This document shows positions 1 to 11,420 of a stretch of 64,000 nucleotides of DNA, piece after piece. The first letter of the stretch is position 1. Every line of letters begins with the position of its first letter. The stretch is from Harmothoe impar (taxonomy: Eukaryota; Annelida; Polychaeta; Phyllodocida; Polynoidae), in the NCBI GenBank assembly GCA_947462335.1, contig OX381704.1:121578065-121642064 (forward strand), in the 5' to 3' direction. The notes beneath the pieces were generated by a model that saw only the letters and a program-made list of their open reading frames with translations, had not been told where the DNA came from and did not search any database. The position numbers were made by a program, and so were the translations under genes.

Positions 1-1041
1 AACAGGTAATGTATGCACTTTCTGTAACAGGTAATGTGTGCACTTTCTGTAACAGTAATGTATGCACTTTCTGTAACAGCAACAGGTAATGTATGCACTT
101 TCTGTAACAGGTAATGTGTGCACTTTCTGTAACAGCAACAGGTAATGTATGCACTTTCTGTAACAGGTAATGTGTGCACTTTCTGTAACAGCACCAGGTA
201 ATGTATGCACTTTCTGTAACAGTAACAGGTAATGTATGCACTTTCTGTAACAGCAACAGGTAATGTATGCACTTTCTGTAACAGCAACAGGTAATGTATG
301 CACTTTCTGTAACAGCAACAGGTAATGTATGCACTTTCTGTAACAGCAACAGGTAATGTATGCACTTTCTGTAACAGGTAATGTATGCACTTTCTGTAAC
401 AGTAATGTGTGCACTTTCTGTAACAGTAATGTATGCACTTTCTGTAACAGTAACAGGTAATGTATGCACTTTCTGTAAGAAGAACAGGTAATGTATGCAC
501 TTTCTGTAACAGCAACAGGTAATGTATGCACTTTCTGTAACAGTAACAGGTAATGTATGCACTTTCTGTAACAGCAACAGGTAATGTATGCACTTTCTGT
601 AACAGTAACAGGTAATGTATGCACTCTCTGTAACAGCAACAGGTAATGTATGCACTTTCTGTAACAGTAATGTATGCACTTTCTGTAACAGGTAATGTAT
701 GCACTTTCTGTAACAGTAATGTGTGCACTTTCTGTAACAGTAATGTATGCACTTTCTGTAACAGTAACAGGTAATGTATGCACTTTCTGTAAGAAGAACA
801 GGTAATGTATGCACTTTCTGTAACAGCAACAGGTAATGTATGCACTTTCTGTAACAGTAACAGGTAATGTATGCACTTTCTGTAACAGCAACAGGTAATG
901 TATGCACTTTCTGTAACAGTAACAGGTAATGTATGCACTTTCTGTAACAGTAACATGTAATGTATGCACTTTCTGTAACAGTAACAGGTAATGTATGCAC
1001 TCTCTGTAACAGTAACAGGTAATGTATGCACTTTCTGTAAG
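1..1041. repeat. Minisatellite, unit about 25-32 bp, in a COG2 intron
   Basis: About 1 kb of tandem units built on AGGTAATGTATGCACTTT followed by CTGTAACAG, with short and long variants. It runs off the left edge. On the minus strand (COG2 sense) each unit contains a CTGTTACAG acceptor-like string, the form taken by the splice-junction arrays elsewhere in the window. No exon is visible beside it here. Confidence 0.95.
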
Positions 1042-1179
1042 AATACTGCCCCTTATCAGTGGCAGCAGCCACTGCGGGGGGTGAGCGGAATACTAATCAA
1101 TATACACATGTTAATCCCCGATGACAGTCAATTAAAAAGTTAAAAGTAAGCACTCCCTTGGTAAGGCCCCCCCACTCAC

Positions 1180-4100
1180 CATGACTTCGTCCCTGAGCTG
1201 CACCAGCGGAGACGTCAGGCTGTTGATAGCTTTGTCCACGCCAACCTGAAGATGGAAAACGGTATATCGTAAAACCTTGCGTACCGGTATACGCCTAACT
1301 CCCGTATGAGCCACTCCCTGACTTTGGGCTGATTCTATAAGCTGCAATGGCGATCTGATTATAGTGTCAGACTTTTCTACTGTACTAGAGGACCTAAAAC
1401 TCGCACATAAGCCACATCCGGAGTCTGCCAATCCTATAAGCTGCACTAGGAATTTGACTCGCATACTGGTCACCGCTTATACAATGTACCCGAGGTTTTA
1501 AGGTAAATATTTAATAAAACAATATGTACATGTAGATCTACACCAGTACAAGGAAATTGAATAATTATATTCCAATATCAATATCTTTTAAGTTGTCCCT
1601 TTATCTCATTATGATCCATGAATGCAGCCCTGGCGAGTCTACTCTGTAATTAGTGATTTAGTCTGTAAAGGCGAGTTTTCTGTAAAGGCCGGTTATCAAA
1701 GTTATCAACAAGAGGTATCCTTACCAGGTTAGTGGACAGGTTGACAAAGTCTGCGTAGTCCTTGTTGATGAGTTCTATCATGGCCGACTGCAGGATCTTG
1801 AGGTAGACGTTGAGGTCGTTACGGAGGTTCTCCAGCGGCACCCGGCGCCGACACTCCACCACGAACTGGTCCACGTTAAAGTCATCCTGAAACACAACAA
1901 CCATATGTACAGTTAATCATGCTTAGGCCACTTAAAGTCGATATCAGCTTTGCGGACACCGCCCGCACCCTCTAAAAGGGGCCGCATTGGTACTTTTTTT
2001 CATGCTTTTAGAAAAAAAATTGACCAAAAATAGCGCATGGAGGAAAACACCAGCAATACATTTGCAATAGTATCAATATCTCAGCTGTTAATTGGGGTAG
2101 CAACCTAATTTAAAAGGTATTTTAGACCTTATTTCCACATCCAGACATTAAAGTTCTAAATAAAAATAAAAAAAGGCCCTCCCGCACCTCCAGAAAATAG
2201 GAAAACAAAATAAAATAAAAGGCGCCCTCCCGCACCCTGTTTTTCTAAAAAGCGTCCGCAAAGCTAATAATTGACTTTAAGTGCCCTTATTTGATAATAA
2301 TAATATTCGACATACCCCAAATTTCTGCAGGTAGTATGCAAACCAAATTGCCAATGCGGGTAATAGGATTCTCCTATAAAGTCGGGGTGCAGGTAATACA
2401 TGAGATGCGGGTAGTAGGCAAGAATTTACGGTAATTAGTAAGAGTTATTACATCGAAGATCTTAACACCCACACACTGATATGTTACATGGTAGTGCTTT
2501 GATGTACTAGGGTAGATTCACCTTGAGTATGACAAATATACATGTAGTCAATTGAGCTTTCTCAACCTACCGTAAATTCCCGCGTACTACCCGCGGGTTG
2601 TACGCGAAACAAACCCAGCTTTCATTTGATACCAAACATGCCTATATAGGGTGCGGGTTATACGAGGGTTTTTATTACTATAGAACAGTACTAAAATTGA
2701 AATTATTAAACAACAACAGGGAAACCGGGAGCCTACCCAAGGATGCATTTCGTTTGCTCACTCTCCATCCTACTCTCTGCGTTCAAGTATAGGAATCTAC
2801 AGTCCTAATATCTGCTGGGAGAATGATTTTTCACGACATTACTGAGTCTATTTGTGATAGGCTAAGGCATTCCCGCCATGCAGTATAGTAGGTCAGACGA
2901 ACGCTGTCTCCACGATTTTCCCGCGCCAGCATCTCCGGCAGCGGAGCTGCTGGTCAAATTCAAAAACGGGTTATAGAATTCCCCTGAGTTGGGGGTGCGG
3001 GTTATACGCGAGATGCGGGTAGTACGCGGGAATTTACGGTACTAGTTCTACCCGGTAGCGGTACTCTGTGATGGTTGGGCCGCTGCTGCATAGCAACGAC
3101 TCAAAGAGAACAATAGAAATTGCCATCAAGCGCCAGCGGAACCCACAGGCAATCAGTGGGTTTCTTGTGAACTACTCATACCGTACCAGGCATGACTTGT
3201 CGAGGAGACTCCATTCACGATAGTTCATTGGACAGGCTGTAAGGCCCGTAGGGTAGTGAAGGCTGATCAGCTGATGAGGGGAACGGCAATGACTAGGCAT
3301 GACATGAGATGGACACTCAAACTTGTGTTTATTCAATCACTCTAATCTCTTTATTTGTGAATAATGACAAGGTTTATTTACCGCATAGAACTACTAGGAG
3401 TTTCATTTTACTTTTAGGAACTGGCAGGGAACTTGGGTGTGTGTGATCTACTCTGTCTGACTCTGAGTCTCTGAGAGTCAGACTCTCTTCCACTAGCCAC
3501 TTTCGTACCCCTACTAAGCCTCCCGATCCTCTCACGTCAGTAGGGCTACTGGGCGACCCCCCTTCATTTGGTGGGGGAATTTTTGAAAAGGGCGGTTTAC
3601 ATTAAAAACGTCTTTTATGCATGTTCTAAAATAGATAACTAGATAGATTAATGTCTTGGCTATGCGGTTTACATCAATCCAGATGCAATCACATCTTTCT
3701 AAATTAATTATGAGGTCCTTTTCAAACCGTATCAACCCTCAAAAAGCAGCGGCCGCCATTTTGACGTCCATCTGAAGTACCATGTTGTCATGGTAATATG
3801 GAGCCAGTGCCCGCAAAACTTAGCTACGATGCAGTCAGTCTGTAATTCCTCCGGATACAGACGAAACTCAGTCTACTCTTCCATCCCCTGACAGCCCTGT
3901 GCCCCCCCCCCGGGACCTGTGAAAAGTCGACGGTATCCCAGGTGAACTGAGCAAGACCGAGTGCGTGAGTGAGTGAGTGAGTGAGCGAGTCGCACACTTG
4001 TGTAATACAAAATACACTTGTGCAATATAAAATATATCAAGTGCCCCCCCCCCTCTCCACCCCCGGCCGGGTAGTCACAGAACGAGACTCTAGAGAGCAC

Positions 4101-4692
4101 CCATCAGCTTCTAAGCGATCACTTGTTTTGAGCCAGTTCAACTAGGGCCGGGGTGCCACACCAACACTACCTAGTTCCGACGTAACCCACTGCGGCTACG
4201 CCTGTGGGTTACGCTGGGGCGGCATGGGAATTATTAGGGTCTCTTTGAGCAATCAAAAATTGCCGCTAGATGGCGCCACCGTCTATGACGGTCCCGTGAT
4301 TTGCGACCCAGCCTGGGTCGCATTCACTCCCAGCCTTTGGCTTTGCTATGCAGTGGCAGCCCAACCTACACGGAGTAGTAGGTTGGGGAAGCTCAACTAA
4401 CACTACCAGACAGTAACAATGACAATGTAAGTGTTGACTGTTTAATATTGTTAGTGAGTGAGTGAGTGAGTGAGTGAGTGAGTGAGTGAGTGAGTGAGTG
4501 AGTGAGTGAGTGAGTGAGTGAGTGAGTGAGTGAGTGAGCGAGTGACTGAGTAAGTCAGTGAAGACTGAAGTGAGTGTTGAGACTGTTGAGTGTTGTGTTG
4601 GCCGGGCGCCTCACCTTCATAAACTCCTCCTTGTTGAAGCTCAGGTTGACCGGACTTGGCGGCAGCGTCCTCTTCAGCGACTCGGAGATCAT
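1180..4692 (-). CDS. COG2: COG2, conserved oligomeric Golgi complex subunit 2 (5' part, three exons)
   Basis: COG2 is a lobe A subunit of the COG tether, which acts in retrograde vesicle traffic at the Golgi. Coding exons in gene order: 4692-4615 (26 codons, start MISESLKRTLPPSP, ending FNKEEFMK), 1886-1725 (54 codons, containing VDQFV, CRRRVPLENLR and the hallmark ELINKDYADFVNLSTNL) and 1245-1180 (22 codons, GVDKAINSLTSPLVQLRDEV). All three end in phase 0 at GT donors (gtgagg, gtaagg, gtgagt), and both visible acceptors are good (ttcag, cttcag). Order and spacing match the N-terminus of animal COG2. The ATG at 4692 is chosen because it is in frame just upstream of the conserved block. The remaining exons lie left of the window. 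Intron 1 (1887-4614) holds two short elements and a GTGA microsatellite. Confidence 0.93.
1929..2283. mobile_element. Short non-autonomous element with about 29-bp inverted ends
   Basis: The ends CACTTAAAGTCGATATCAG and, inverted, CACTTAAAGTCAATTATTAG both lead into AGCTTTGCGGAC. GCC stands next to both ends and may be a 3-bp target duplication. The inside is C-rich and A-rich with no reading frame. A relative with the same AGCTTTGC core lies at 49802-50325, and a fragment lies near 41450-41500. Confidence 0.7.
2568..3041. mobile_element. MITE with TACCGTAAATTCCCGCG inverted ends
   Basis: The left end TACCGTAAATTCCCGCG is mirrored on the right by CGCGGGAATTTACGGTA. Inside are variants of 'gcgggttatacgag'. 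It belongs to the TA-flanked CCGTAAA family seen at 30702, 51795, 52429 and 60773. The 64-codon frame inside is not a gene. Confidence 0.8.
3042..4452. other. COG2 intron 1, no gene seen
   Basis: This stretch contains C-runs near 3900 and 4045, a short GAGT run near 3968 and unique-looking sequence. I see no exon, RNA gene or complete element. Confidence 0.6.
4453..4538. repeat. (GTGA)n microsatellite
   Basis: Pure tetranucleotide run of about 21 copies in COG2 intron 1, about 75 bp downstream (in gene sense) of the exon 1 donor at 4614, with imperfect copies at its right end. Confidence 0.97.
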
Positions 4693-6147
4693 CCTGCTGC
4701 TGAACGCATCGAGTTTACTCACAAATTAACTTTAATTCAGTTTTATTTCACTTGACTGCTTTACTTCGCCAACACGGCACAGGAAGTACTCGGCAGGAAG
4801 TCTCTGTTTCTACCTCCGTGCGCTTTGACTGAAGAGCTCTAATTAGTTTCCTTGCGTCTCACCAGAGGACGCACATTGTCGTTTGCCGCGCTCGATATGC
4901 TCAACTTGGCTCAACGTAGCTCAGGCGACCTGAACTCTATTTTCTCCGTTCCTTCGTAATAGGAAGACCAGCGGCTTCGCCGCCTGGATACTGATAGGCC
5001 TACATGTACTTTACCAGTAAAATTTTCTTGAAAATAAAACAAATTTCCAAACAAAATGCGTGAGGGTTGACAACCCTAGGCGCACTCAACCCAGGACCTA
5101 ACCCTGCCGAGTTTTGTACGCAAATGACGTTGTGGGTTCAGTGCGCATTTAAACCTTGAAAGAAAGAACGGAGGGGGGGGGGGTTAACAAACTCGGTAGA
5201 ATGTCACACGCGGGAAAATCAATGTGGCTCGGGCTGCGACGTCCGGGCGTCTTGGTGACCTACATACGCAGATGGCCGTGCCGTGTCCCATACCGTTTTA
5301 TGGATGTATGTAGGTACGATGAATGTTTATAAATAGAAGTAGTTTATATGCTGAGATATGTTATATATCCTTTGCAATATTCACAGAGGATATGTAGAAG
5401 TAGAAAATAACGTGCTCAGCATGAAGGAAGACGAGAAATCAATTTATAAGAACACAGGTACATTGGGAAAATATTTGACTGAGACAACTGCAGAGATCAC
5501 CATATGCCAGGCGATCGCCGACCAAAAGTAAATAAGGAGGTAATCATTTTGTATCTTAATGAGGACCTAAAAAAAAAAAAAAAAAAAAAAAGAGCTCATG
5601 ATACCAGCACTTTGAGAGTGGAGGAATGGGTGCGCGCAGGTGCTTGCCCGCACATTTTCGGCCATAAATATTTGGAATTTCTTTATTTTCTCTTTTACCT
5701 AGACAAGTTTCAGATTTTTCTTAGCGCTAAAAATGTATCAAAAACTAAATTTAAAAGAAAATGGTACAACATTGTAGGAGATTTTGTGATATTGATTCAA
5801 TTATTTTCATTTCCATGACACTTGACAAATTTTCAAAATTCCGTGACATTGCAGATATCTTTCAAATTCCATGACATGTGGGAATCCCGTAAGAGAGATA
5901 TTTGGTTCTATTAGACACACGCTGTGTTTACAAGGTCACAGATATGTTCACTGAGTACAACACTATACATGTTACACACATTGGGGGTCGGCTTAAAAGC
6001 AGGCCGGCTTATCACACTGTTTTAATACGGTATTCACTATTACATTGACATTTCCCGATGGAACACTGATCAGTCTGTTCCTTCACTAACTATACCAGTT
6101 TACACGTTGGTGTCAACATGAAATACGACCAGCCTGAGGAACGACCT
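4693..6147. other. COG2 5' flank and intergenic DNA
   Basis: This interval must contain the COG2 5' UTR and promoter, reading leftwards. I see no TATA box or start that fixes the transcription start. A pure A tract near 5570 and G-runs near 5170 are the only low-complexity features. The 104-codon frame at 5504 owes its lysines to the A tract and is rejected. The right boundary is the ACCT at 6144-6147 beside the palindrome. Confidence 0.6.
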
Positions 6148-6208
6148 CAGTAGTATAGTATGTATCGGAACGGGACTATAGTTAAGTACTGTTTATTACT
6201 CAATCGAC

Positions 6209-6521
6209 CTGCAGCCAATCAGAGGCCTCCATTTGGTCACGTGACCGGAAGTGACCTACTTAGGGGATTAGTGGTGCATTCTGGGTAACCCTGCAGCCAA
6301 TCAGAGGCCTCCATTTGGTCACGTGACCGGAAGTGACCTACTTAGGGGATTAGTGGGGCATTCTGGGTAACCTACTGACCTACTTAGAAGCTCTCAGCCA
6401 ATCAGAGGCCGGCATTCTGGTAACCATGGTAACGTGACTTACTTACGTCACGTGACCTACTTAGGCTCAGCCAATCAGAAGCCGGCATTCTGGTAACTAG
6501 GGTAACGTGACCTACTTAGGG
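6209..6521. promoter_or_regulatory. Subterminal repeats with CCAAT, E-box and ETS-like motifs (left end)
   Basis: Two direct 82-bp units (6209-6290, 6291-6372), then shorter relatives to 6521. The units carry CAGCCAATCAG (CCAAT box), GTCACGTGACC (E-box palindrome), CCGGAAGTGACC (ETS-like) and CCTACTTAGG. The same set is mirrored at 14585-14897. They could be transposase-binding subterminal repeats, promoters, or both. Confidence 0.6.
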
Positions 6522-8535
6522 TTTGTTTGTAAACAACACCACGTGGCTCTCTTGTTTGTAAACAACACCACGTGACACATGACTGTTTGTAAACAAACAA
6601 TTCGACTTAGTCTGACATTTTCAGCTGTCGCATGCTGACCTGCTGCTATCATAAGAGAAACAAAAGCCCTAATCACGCTTTTCAGCTGGATCCTTCCACC
6701 CACCAGACATGGATCCAGATGGGAGGGTGGTTTAAAATTAATCCGTGTACCGACTGTCATACAATAGTGTAATTAGTTGAACACGTGTTACCTGTATAAA
6801 GGATTAGCAGGTCATGGGCTTAGAGTGTGTATAGAAAAACAACTACAGGTAGCGTGAACAAAGCGACCCCCTCCCTTTCTGTCACTCTGTCTGTGACTAG
6901 AGGGCGCGCGTGTGGTAAGCGGCTTAAATCTAAAGAAAAAAAATCACCCTCTCCTGTCGTCAGCAGTCAGCTGGCCGGCGGCTGGAAAATGCGATTAGAG
7001 GGATGATGAGCGCGGTTTTTTATATTCAATATATTAGAAGTGTGCTTTGTTGCTTATATAGTTCATTATGCGTTTAAAATGTTCGCGAGTATCGTAGAAA
7101 TGTACAAAAATCCTATTGTGGCGCCATCTGACGAAAAGAGCGGAGAACTATACTAGGGTATGGCGAGCTAGACTAGAGCATGTAATCACCAGGCGGCAGA
7201 GTGGTCAAAAGACAATCTCGTAGTAGTAGGTCTACTTGGATCTTGAGTAGCCACCCTTGTGGTTGCAATTACCTAGACTAGTTGACCCTGCCAGCCTGGT
7301 CAAGTGAAATTAGTAAGGAGACCGCACATTAACGCGCTCCACAGTCTTTAGACAGTTAAGACTATAGTACCGTAGATTCTACTGTGTACTCACACTAACT
7401 ATTTACAGTGCTACATATTCATACCCGTGTTCTAAGTGTTTTTTTAGAAAAAAGCGATCTACTCACCCATTTTTTTTAGACAAACTCCTATTAGCAGGTA
7501 ACCCCTGTATAAACCATACTGCAAAGATCTGCTACTTCGAGCGTCTGCCTCGTGACTGATAGTGTACAACAAGACGAAGTGGGCAGAGGTGAAGTACTGT
7601 TCCAAGAAAAATTGAGGCTCTTTATATAGCTGAGAGAGCGGCTAATCCGGATGTTCTAAGCTTGTTTTCACCTAGAGCCCCACCCTCTTCCAGAGAGGAA
7701 TCAAATTGCTTTTCACCTGGACCCTTCCACCCCTCATCCATCAGCATGAAAAGAGGGATAACAAGTGTAACGTGCGCTACATGTATATGGGATTATAGCT
7801 GGTGAAGAGATAAAGCCAGGTCAACTGTGTATACAAAGACTACAGGAGGTGATTAACGACAGGTGTGACGCGCCAGCCCGTGGACGGATTATCTTCTAAG
7901 CTGACGCTTATTCAACTAGCCAGCTGCCGTCCGCTCCACTCACCACGGCAAGAGGAGGTGCTTTTGTTTTACACTTAAGTCGCTTACCACATGTACTCGT
8001 CTCTACCTCACAGACAGACACCCTCTCGCTTGCTTCACGACCCCTGTAGCTTTTTTTGTATACACACTCTAATCTCATAACCCCCTGATCCGTTATACAG
8101 GTAACGGGTATTCTCTTTTAAATAGCTGCCAGTCAGCCTGCGGCAGCTGAAAACGACGGTAAGTAGCTTAGCTCTAGAAGCAAGAAGGCGCATATAAGGA
8201 GGCTGACACGTGTATAGGCGCCTTATAAGTCGGCAGGGGGTAAATACTAGTGAAAAAGGAAGGCAGGTGTGCAGGTAGCTTTCTAACAGACACGTGTGTG
8301 CACTAAGCTGCTTAAGTCTAAACCCACCTGCAGTAGTCAGGTAGCATGTGAAAACTTACTTAACAGATCTCTTAATTGAGTAGAGACTCTGTACTGAGAG
8401 AGTCTTTTCAGCCGTTTAAGAGGATTATCTAGGACAGGGTACATAAGGAGTGAAACGACGCTCTCACCCATCACACTTTCTCGACCCGCCCTTCATCATC
8501 GTAGCATCGTCCACTCTACGCTCGCTCAGAATGTT

Positions 8536-9402
8536 ATGATGGTTAGTTCTGCTATTTTCAGCTACTTTTCTTATCGAAGTGTTGACGCTACAGAGCATCG
8601 AAACTCTCTCCAAATGAGTCCAAGAAAGAAAAAGCAACTTCCACTTGAAGCAGGAAGAGAAACAGTGCCCTATGATGCATGTGAGGTAAAGAAACATTGG
8701 AAGGACGTCACCAAGGAGCAATGGATAGAAGCATGCTTCAACTTCATCGGAACGGAAGTAGTTTCATTTGGACAGAGGGAGAAGATTTTGTTGGAGCTAT
8801 TTTTCTTAGCTCCGTATACTTGGCCTGACTGTGGTGAAATTCCTTCAGGTATTTGTTCAGTCTTCGCCATAGAAGTTATCAGGTCTTTGAAGGAGCTTCG
8901 ATATATGCAAGGCACTCACGAGGAGATTGTTCAGAAAATGACGGAATTCGAAACAGGAGAAGACACAATATGGTGCGAGGAGACGACATATACGGACGAT
9001 GATCTGGAGTACATCATTTGTAGCCCGTTGGAACATTATGTTAAAGACTTTGAGGACATGCTAGACAGCACTGAGATGAACCCGAAAGAGAGATCCCTTA
9101 CTGCACAGAAAGAGGCCAAAGCTGTGTTGGAAAAGCTCAAGTTTGGTCAAGGATTCACTCTTCAAAGCAGCTGTGTGAGTGTGATAAAAGGCCTTGTGTT
9201 GAAACATCCAGACATGAAGTTTTCGCGTGCTGTCGACACACTTCCTTTGCCTGAACTGATGATGAACATGATCGATCCCATCGTACCAACATGTTTCGAC
9301 TCTGCCAATTGTCCCATGTATAAAATGGTTTCAAGTTTCGCCCGTGGCCGATGGCTAAACAATCCACTGAAGTCAGAAAACCTCCTTGATTTAATCAACT
9401 GA
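8536..9402 (+). CDS. Unrecognised 288-aa protein, left-arm copy
   Basis: An intact single-exon frame from MMVSSAIF to DLIN and TGA. A second in-frame Met (MSPRKKKQLPL, near 8614) has a good start context and may be the real start. A basic patch near the N-terminus is followed by an acidic, helical, cysteine-containing body; no signal peptide or membrane span is seen. By eye, two stretches recall the order of hydrophobic positions in the CLAMP / flagellar C1a-32 domain (CFAP119/CCDC189): ILLELFFLAP with the following helix, and KGLVLKHPDMKFSRAV ending in MYKMVSSF. This is pattern-level only and could be chance. It is not a transposase or polymerase that I know. AATAAA follows at 10420. The twin copy is at 12570-11704 and differs at one residue that I can see (Asn here, Asp there). 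Confidence 0.6.
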   Translation: MMVSSAIFSYFSYRSVDATEHRNSLQMSPRKKKQLPLEAGRETVPYDACEVKKHWKDVTKEQWIEACFNFIGTEVVSFGQREKILLELFFLAPYTWPDCGEIPSGICSVFAIEVIRSLKELRYMQGTHEEIVQKMTEFETGEDTIWCEETTYTDDDLEYIICSPLEHYVKDFEDMLDSTEMNPKERSLTAQKEAKAVLEKLKFGQGFTLQSSCVSVIKGLVLKHPDMKFSRAVDTLPLPELMMNMIDPIVPTCFDSANCPMYKMVSSFARGRWLNNPLKSENLLDLIN

Positions 9403-9462
9403 CTAAATGTATTTTCTCATACTAGTATTAGTAGCATTAGTAATAGCAGCTACTCAGTCTCG

Positions 9463-9717
9463 TGCAGCACAAGCAGCAGCATCTGTCAGCAGCATCCGTG
9501 ACATCGTCAGCAGCAGCAGCAGCTGCACGAGCAGCACAAGCAGCAGCATCTGTCAACAGCATCCGTGACATCGTCAGCAACTGCAGCAGCTGCACGAGCA
9601 GCACAAGCAGCAGCAGCTGTCAGCAGGTGCAGCAGCTGCACGAGCAGCACAAGCAGCAGCACCAACAGCAGCAGCAACAGCAAATCAGCAGCAGCAGCAG
9701 CAGCAGCAGCAGCGGCG
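9463..9717. repeat. CAG/GCA-rich tract, left arm
   Basis: Interrupted CAG repeats mixed with a 'gcagctgcacgagcagcacaa' type unit, ending in a purer CAG run before GGCGG. Several frames stay open (poly-Ala, Gln, Ser, Leu) and are by-products. The right-arm copy has about two more CAGs. Confidence 0.9.
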
Positions 9718-10419
9718 GTGTGGACCACTAAATTCGAGATGGCGACATGTCTGTTTCTTAGAATCGACATTCGACATGAGGCCTAGTGACATTTGACATG
9801 AAGCTTGAAAAACATAGTGACAGGTGACATGAGCAATTCTTAAAATCGACATGAGATATGAGCATAATTAAGCGACATCGACATGTGCCATGGCTATTTT
9901 TTTTTAAGACAAACGCCATAGACTCCTCATTCAAACCCCCACTAGTAGTGCTCTATAAGCGCAAGCTTTGCCTTAAGAGAGCTGTGGCTGTGAACCCTCT
10001 CCTCCCCCCGTACACACAGGTAAATATCAGAGTCAGCCAATGTCGCCAATACTACTCTCATACAAGGGTCAGGCACTGCTGGACTATAATAGATGGGTCA
10101 AGGACCATTCTACTGAGGGTCAGGCTAGGCTGGACATTCAATAACAGGCTGGACTTTGGCAAACTTGCTTGAAAGTCTGGCCAGCAAGAGTCCGTTGAAG
10201 GACTATACGGTAAAAAGGCTGCTGTTACAGTCAAGATACTCATATTTCAAGCCCAGAAAACTGTAATTAGCTTTCCAAGTTGTTTATTTAACAATATCCT
10301 GGCCTAGCAAGAAGCTGTCAGATGACATCTAAGAAAAATGGGGCTGTTAATTGATCAAGAGAGCTACATTGTTACAGAGTCCTATTCCTCTTTTGAGGTG
10401 GGACCAAATTTGAAAAAAG

Positions 10420-10425
10420 AATAAA
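10420..10425 (+). terminator. Candidate poly(A) signal of the left-arm gene
   Basis: AATAAA about 1 kb after the stop of the 288-codon gene and about 130 bp before the palindrome centre. Transcripts that fail to stop here would fold on themselves. Confidence 0.4.
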
Positions 10426-10672
10426 CTCAAAAAAAAAGCCTTAAGATTGAAACAGTTGTAGATGACAAATTTAATGAGGAAGTCGTATTAATTAGTTTAC
10501 AAATAGCCGCTGCACGAGCAGCACAAGCAGCTCGTGCAGCTGCTGCAGCTGACACTAGTGTCAGCTGCTGCTTGTGCTGCTCGTGCAGCGGCTATTTGTA
10601 AACTAATTAATACGACTTCCTCATCAAATTTGTCATCTACAACTGTTTCAATCTTAAGGCTTCTTTTTTGAG

Positions 10673-10678
10673 TTTATT
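10673..10678 (-). terminator. Candidate poly(A) signal of the right-arm gene
   Basis: TTTATT on the plus strand, the mirror of the AATAAA at 10420. Confidence 0.4.
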
Positions 10679-11382
10679 CTTTTTTCAAATTTGGTCCCAC
10701 CTCAAAAGAGGAATAGGACTCTGTAACAATGTAGCTCTCTTGATCAATTAACAGCCCCATTTTTCTTAGATGTCATCTGACAGCTTCTTGCTAGGCCAGG
10801 ATATTGTTAAATAAACAACTTGGAAAGCTAATTACAGTTTTCTGGGCTTGAAATATGAGTATCTTGACTGTAACAGCAGCCTTTTTACCGTATAGTCCTT
10901 CAACGGACTCTTGCTGGCCAGACTTTCAAGCAAGTTTGCCAAAGTCCAGCCTGTTATTGAATGTCCAGCCTAGCCTGACCCTCAGTAGAATGGTCCTTGA
11001 CCCATCTATTATAGTCCAGCAGTGCCTGACCCTTGTATGAGAGTAGTATTGGCGACATTAGCTGACTCTGATATTTACCTGTGTGTACGGGGGGAGGAGA
11101 GGGTTCACAGCCACAGCTCTCTTAAGGCAAAGCTTGCGCTTATAGAGCACTACTAGTGGGGGTTTGAATGAGGAGTCTATGGCGTTTGTCTTAAAAAAAA
11201 TAGCCATGGCACATGTCGATGTCGCTTAATTATGCTCATATCTCATGTCGATTTTAAGAATTGCTCATGTCACCTGTCACTATGTTTTTCAAGCTTCATG
11301 TCAAATGTCACTAGGCCTCATGTCGAATGTCGATTCTAAGAAACAGACATGTCGCCATCTCGAATTTAGTGGTCCACACCGC

Positions 11383-11388
<6 letters not shown>

Positions 11389-11420
<32 letters not shown>

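Larger units (their letters stand above)
6148..10556 (+). repeat. Left arm of the 8.8-kb palindrome
   Basis: Order from the outside: terminus, subterminal promoter-like repeats (6209-6521), about 2 kb without long frames that holds a diverged inverted repeat (about 6770-6990 against 7900-8130), the 288-codon gene (8536-9402), a CAG-rich tract (9463-9717), ATCGACATG-type repeats (9735-9890), a poly(A) signal (10420) and the centre. Confidence 0.9.

Noticed and set aside
1..1041. CRISPR-like direct repeats
   Set aside because: Units are contiguous with no unique spacers, and the setting is a eukaryotic intron. The same applies to all other arrays here.
8464..8915. Antisense and shifted frames over the 288-codon genes in both arms
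   Set aside because: Mirror-frame shadows; shorter and without their own signals.
9462..9786. Poly-Ala/Ser/Gln/Leu frames in the CAG tracts (also 11311-11644)
   Set aside because: CAG repeats are open in several frames; no conserved sequence outside the repeat.
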